NCBI RefSeq assembly: GCF_003852895.1
Contig: NZ_QUSW01000010.1
Coordinates: 62,001 to 126,000 of the forward strand
Direction of reading: 5' to 3'
Length of the DNA stretch: 64,000 nt
DNA from: Rhizobacter terrae
GTDB lineage: Bacteria > Pseudomonadota > Gammaproteobacteria > Burkholderiales > Burkholderiaceae_C
Below, piece by piece: positions 62,811 through 64,000 of this stretch. Positions within the stretch are counted from its first letter, which is position 1. The number at the start of each line of letters is the position of its first letter. A model generated the notes under the pieces. That model made no database searches, was not told the DNA's origin, and saw only the letters and a list, made by a program, of their open reading frames with translations. Both the position numbers and the translations under genes were made by a program.

Positions 62811-64000
62811 ATGAAGATCCTCATCAAGAACGGCCGCGTCATCGACCCGGCCACCGGCCGCGACGAAGTGGCCGACATCGCGATCGCGGCGGGCCGCATC
62901 GTGTCCATCGGGCAGGTCAGTCCCGACTTCCACGCCAGCCGCAAGATCGACGCCACCGGGCTCATCGTCGCGCCGGGCCTCGTGGACCTCGCGGTGCGCC
63001 TGCGCGAACCGGGCCACGAGCACGAAGGCATGCTCGAAAGCGAGATGTCGGCGGCGCTGGCCGGCGGCGTCACCAGTCTCGTGTGCCTGCCCGACACCGA
63101 CCCGGTGCTCGACGAACCGGGCCTCGTGGAGATGCTCAAGTTCCGCGCCCGCAACCTCAACCAGTCGCACGTCTACCCGCTGGGCGCGCTGACGCGCAGG
63201 CTCGAAGGCGAGGTGCTGACCGAGATGGCCGAGCTGACCGAAGCCGGCTGCGTGGGCTTCTCGCAGGCCGAGGTGCCCATCAAGGACACGCTGGTGCTGC
63301 ACCGCGCGCTGCAATACGCCGCGACCTTCGGCTACACCACCTGGCTGCGTCCGCAGGACCACTACCTCGGCAACGGCGTGGCCGCCAAGGGGGCGCTTGC
63401 CACGCGCATGGGCCTGAGCGGCGTGCCGGTGATCGCCGAGACCATCGCGCTCAGCACCATCTTCGAACTCGTGCGCGACACCCGCGCCCGCGTGCACCTG
63501 TGCCGCCTCAGCAGCGCCGCGGGCATCGAGCTCGTGCGCCAGGCCAAGGCCGAGGGCCTGCCCATCACCTGCGACGTGAGCGTGAACCACATCCACCTCA
63601 CGGACGTCGACATCGGCTACTTCAATGCCGCCATGCGCCTCACGCCGCCGCTGCGCCAGCAGCGCGACCGCGATGCCATCCGCGCCGGCCTGCTGGACGG
63701 CACCATCGACGCCATCGTCAGCGACCACACGCCGGTGGACGAGGACATGAAGACCCTGCCCTTCGCCGAGGCCGAGCCCGGCGCGACTGCGCTGGAGCTG
63801 ATGCTCGGGCTCACGCTGCAGTGGGGCGAGCAGGCCGGGCTGTCGATCGCACAGTCACTGGCGAAGATCACCAGCTCGCCGGTGCACGTGCTGGGCGAGT
63901 CGCTGGGCTCGCTCGGGTCCAGCGCTGGCCGGCTCGCCATCGGCGGCGTGGCCGACCTGTGCATGTTCTCGCCCGACGAGCGCTGGGTGGTGAAGCCCGA
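62811..64000 (+). CDS. Dihydroorotase homologue, probably inactive (PyrC'), 3' end outside window
   Basis: The open frame runs to the window end, giving about 396 residues of a class I dihydroorotase-type amidohydrolase. It starts MKILIKNGRVIDPATGRDEV. Where active enzymes have the metal-binding DxHxHLREPG, this protein reads VDLAVRLREPGHEHEG: both histidines are missing. A later NHIHLTD and SDHTPVDED are retained. Such pseudo-dihydroorotases pair structurally with PyrB in Pseudomonas. A separate active dihydroorotase would then be needed elsewhere in the genome. It starts 14 bp after pyrB, clearly in the same operon. Confidence 0.9.
   Translation, partial: MKILIKNGRVIDPATGRDEVADIAIAAGRIVSIGQVSPDFHASRKIDATGLIVAPGLVDLAVRLREPGHEHEGMLESEMSAALAGGVTSLVCLPDTDPVLDEPGLVEMLKFRARNLNQSHVYPLGALTRRLEGEVLTEMAELTEAGCVGFSQAEVPIKDTLVLHRALQYAATFGYTTWLRPQDHYLGNGVAAKGALATRMGLSGVPVIAETIALSTIFELVRDTRARVHLCRLSSAAGIELVRQAKAEGLPITCDVSVNHIHLTDVDIGYFNAAMRLTPPLRQQRDRDAIRAGLLDGTIDAIVSDHTPVDEDMKTLPFAEAEPGATALELMLGLTLQWGEQAGLSIAQSLAKITSSPVHVLGESLGSLGSSAGRLAIGGVADLCMFSPDERWVVKP

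Overview
The window is high-GC DNA, densely packed with genes, most of them joined by ATGA or TGATG overlaps. It looks like a chromosomal segment of a Burkholderiales betaproteobacterium. The dcw cluster running mraZ to lpxC, the hemL / thiD-like / rubredoxin / pilGHIJL order, a MurD with long Comamonadaceae-type insertions, and meso-diaminopimelate-type MurE and Mpl all fit the Comamonadaceae / Rubrivivax-Leptothrix-Roseateles group. The genus is not determined. No rRNA, tRNA, CRISPR array or complete mobile element was seen.

Layout. 1-5.9 kb is an extracytoplasmic redox block: a twin-arginine molybdenum hydroxylase large subunit (cut by the window edge) with its 2Fe-2S subunit, a ScsB/DsbD-type disulfide reductase with a redoxin, and an arylsulfotransferase. 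6.0-10.7 kb is the most distinctive locus, a family 2A (SrpI-like) encapsulin system. It has rhodanese, serine acetyltransferase and an XRE regulator in one overlapping unit, then the shell protein and a cysteine desulfurase whose ~175-residue disordered N-terminus fits a cargo-loading domain, and finally a decayed TauD-like fragment. A 16-bp motif with a palindromic core lies before both transcription units and is probably the XRE operator. 10.7-11.6 kb holds an unrecognised secreted protein and a 27-residue ORF behind two tandem LexA-box matches, apparently a small SOS-controlled unit. 11.7-18.9 kb is nucleoside salvage and import (deoC, deoA, cdd, a BMP-type binding protein, a double ATPase, two permeases). 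19.0-20.2 kb is a TetR regulator and a membrane protein sharing an operator-like motif, followed by an orphan ParB-like gene.

21.4-40.2 kb is the complete dcw cluster, with a strong terminator after ftsZ and lpxC behind it. Two tiny membrane proteins follow. 40.6-44.9 kb on the minus strand carries a YqiA-like esterase, mpl (murein tripeptide recycling), hemL and a ThiD-like kinase. 45.1-57.1 kb carries rubredoxin and the Pil-Chp chemosensory system for type IV pili, ending in a diguanylate cyclase. 57.1-60.3 kb has a divergent SDR/AraC pair and a DNA photolyase. 60.3-64.0 kb is yqgE-ruvX-pyrR-pyrB and the start of a dihydroorotase homologue that lacks the metal-binding HxH.

The genes form three themes: sulfur and thiol chemistry in the first 10.7 kb, nucleoside and pyrimidine metabolism at 12-19 and 61-64 kb, and cell envelope and division in the middle. 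All functional calls are by motif and sequence recognition. No database search was run.
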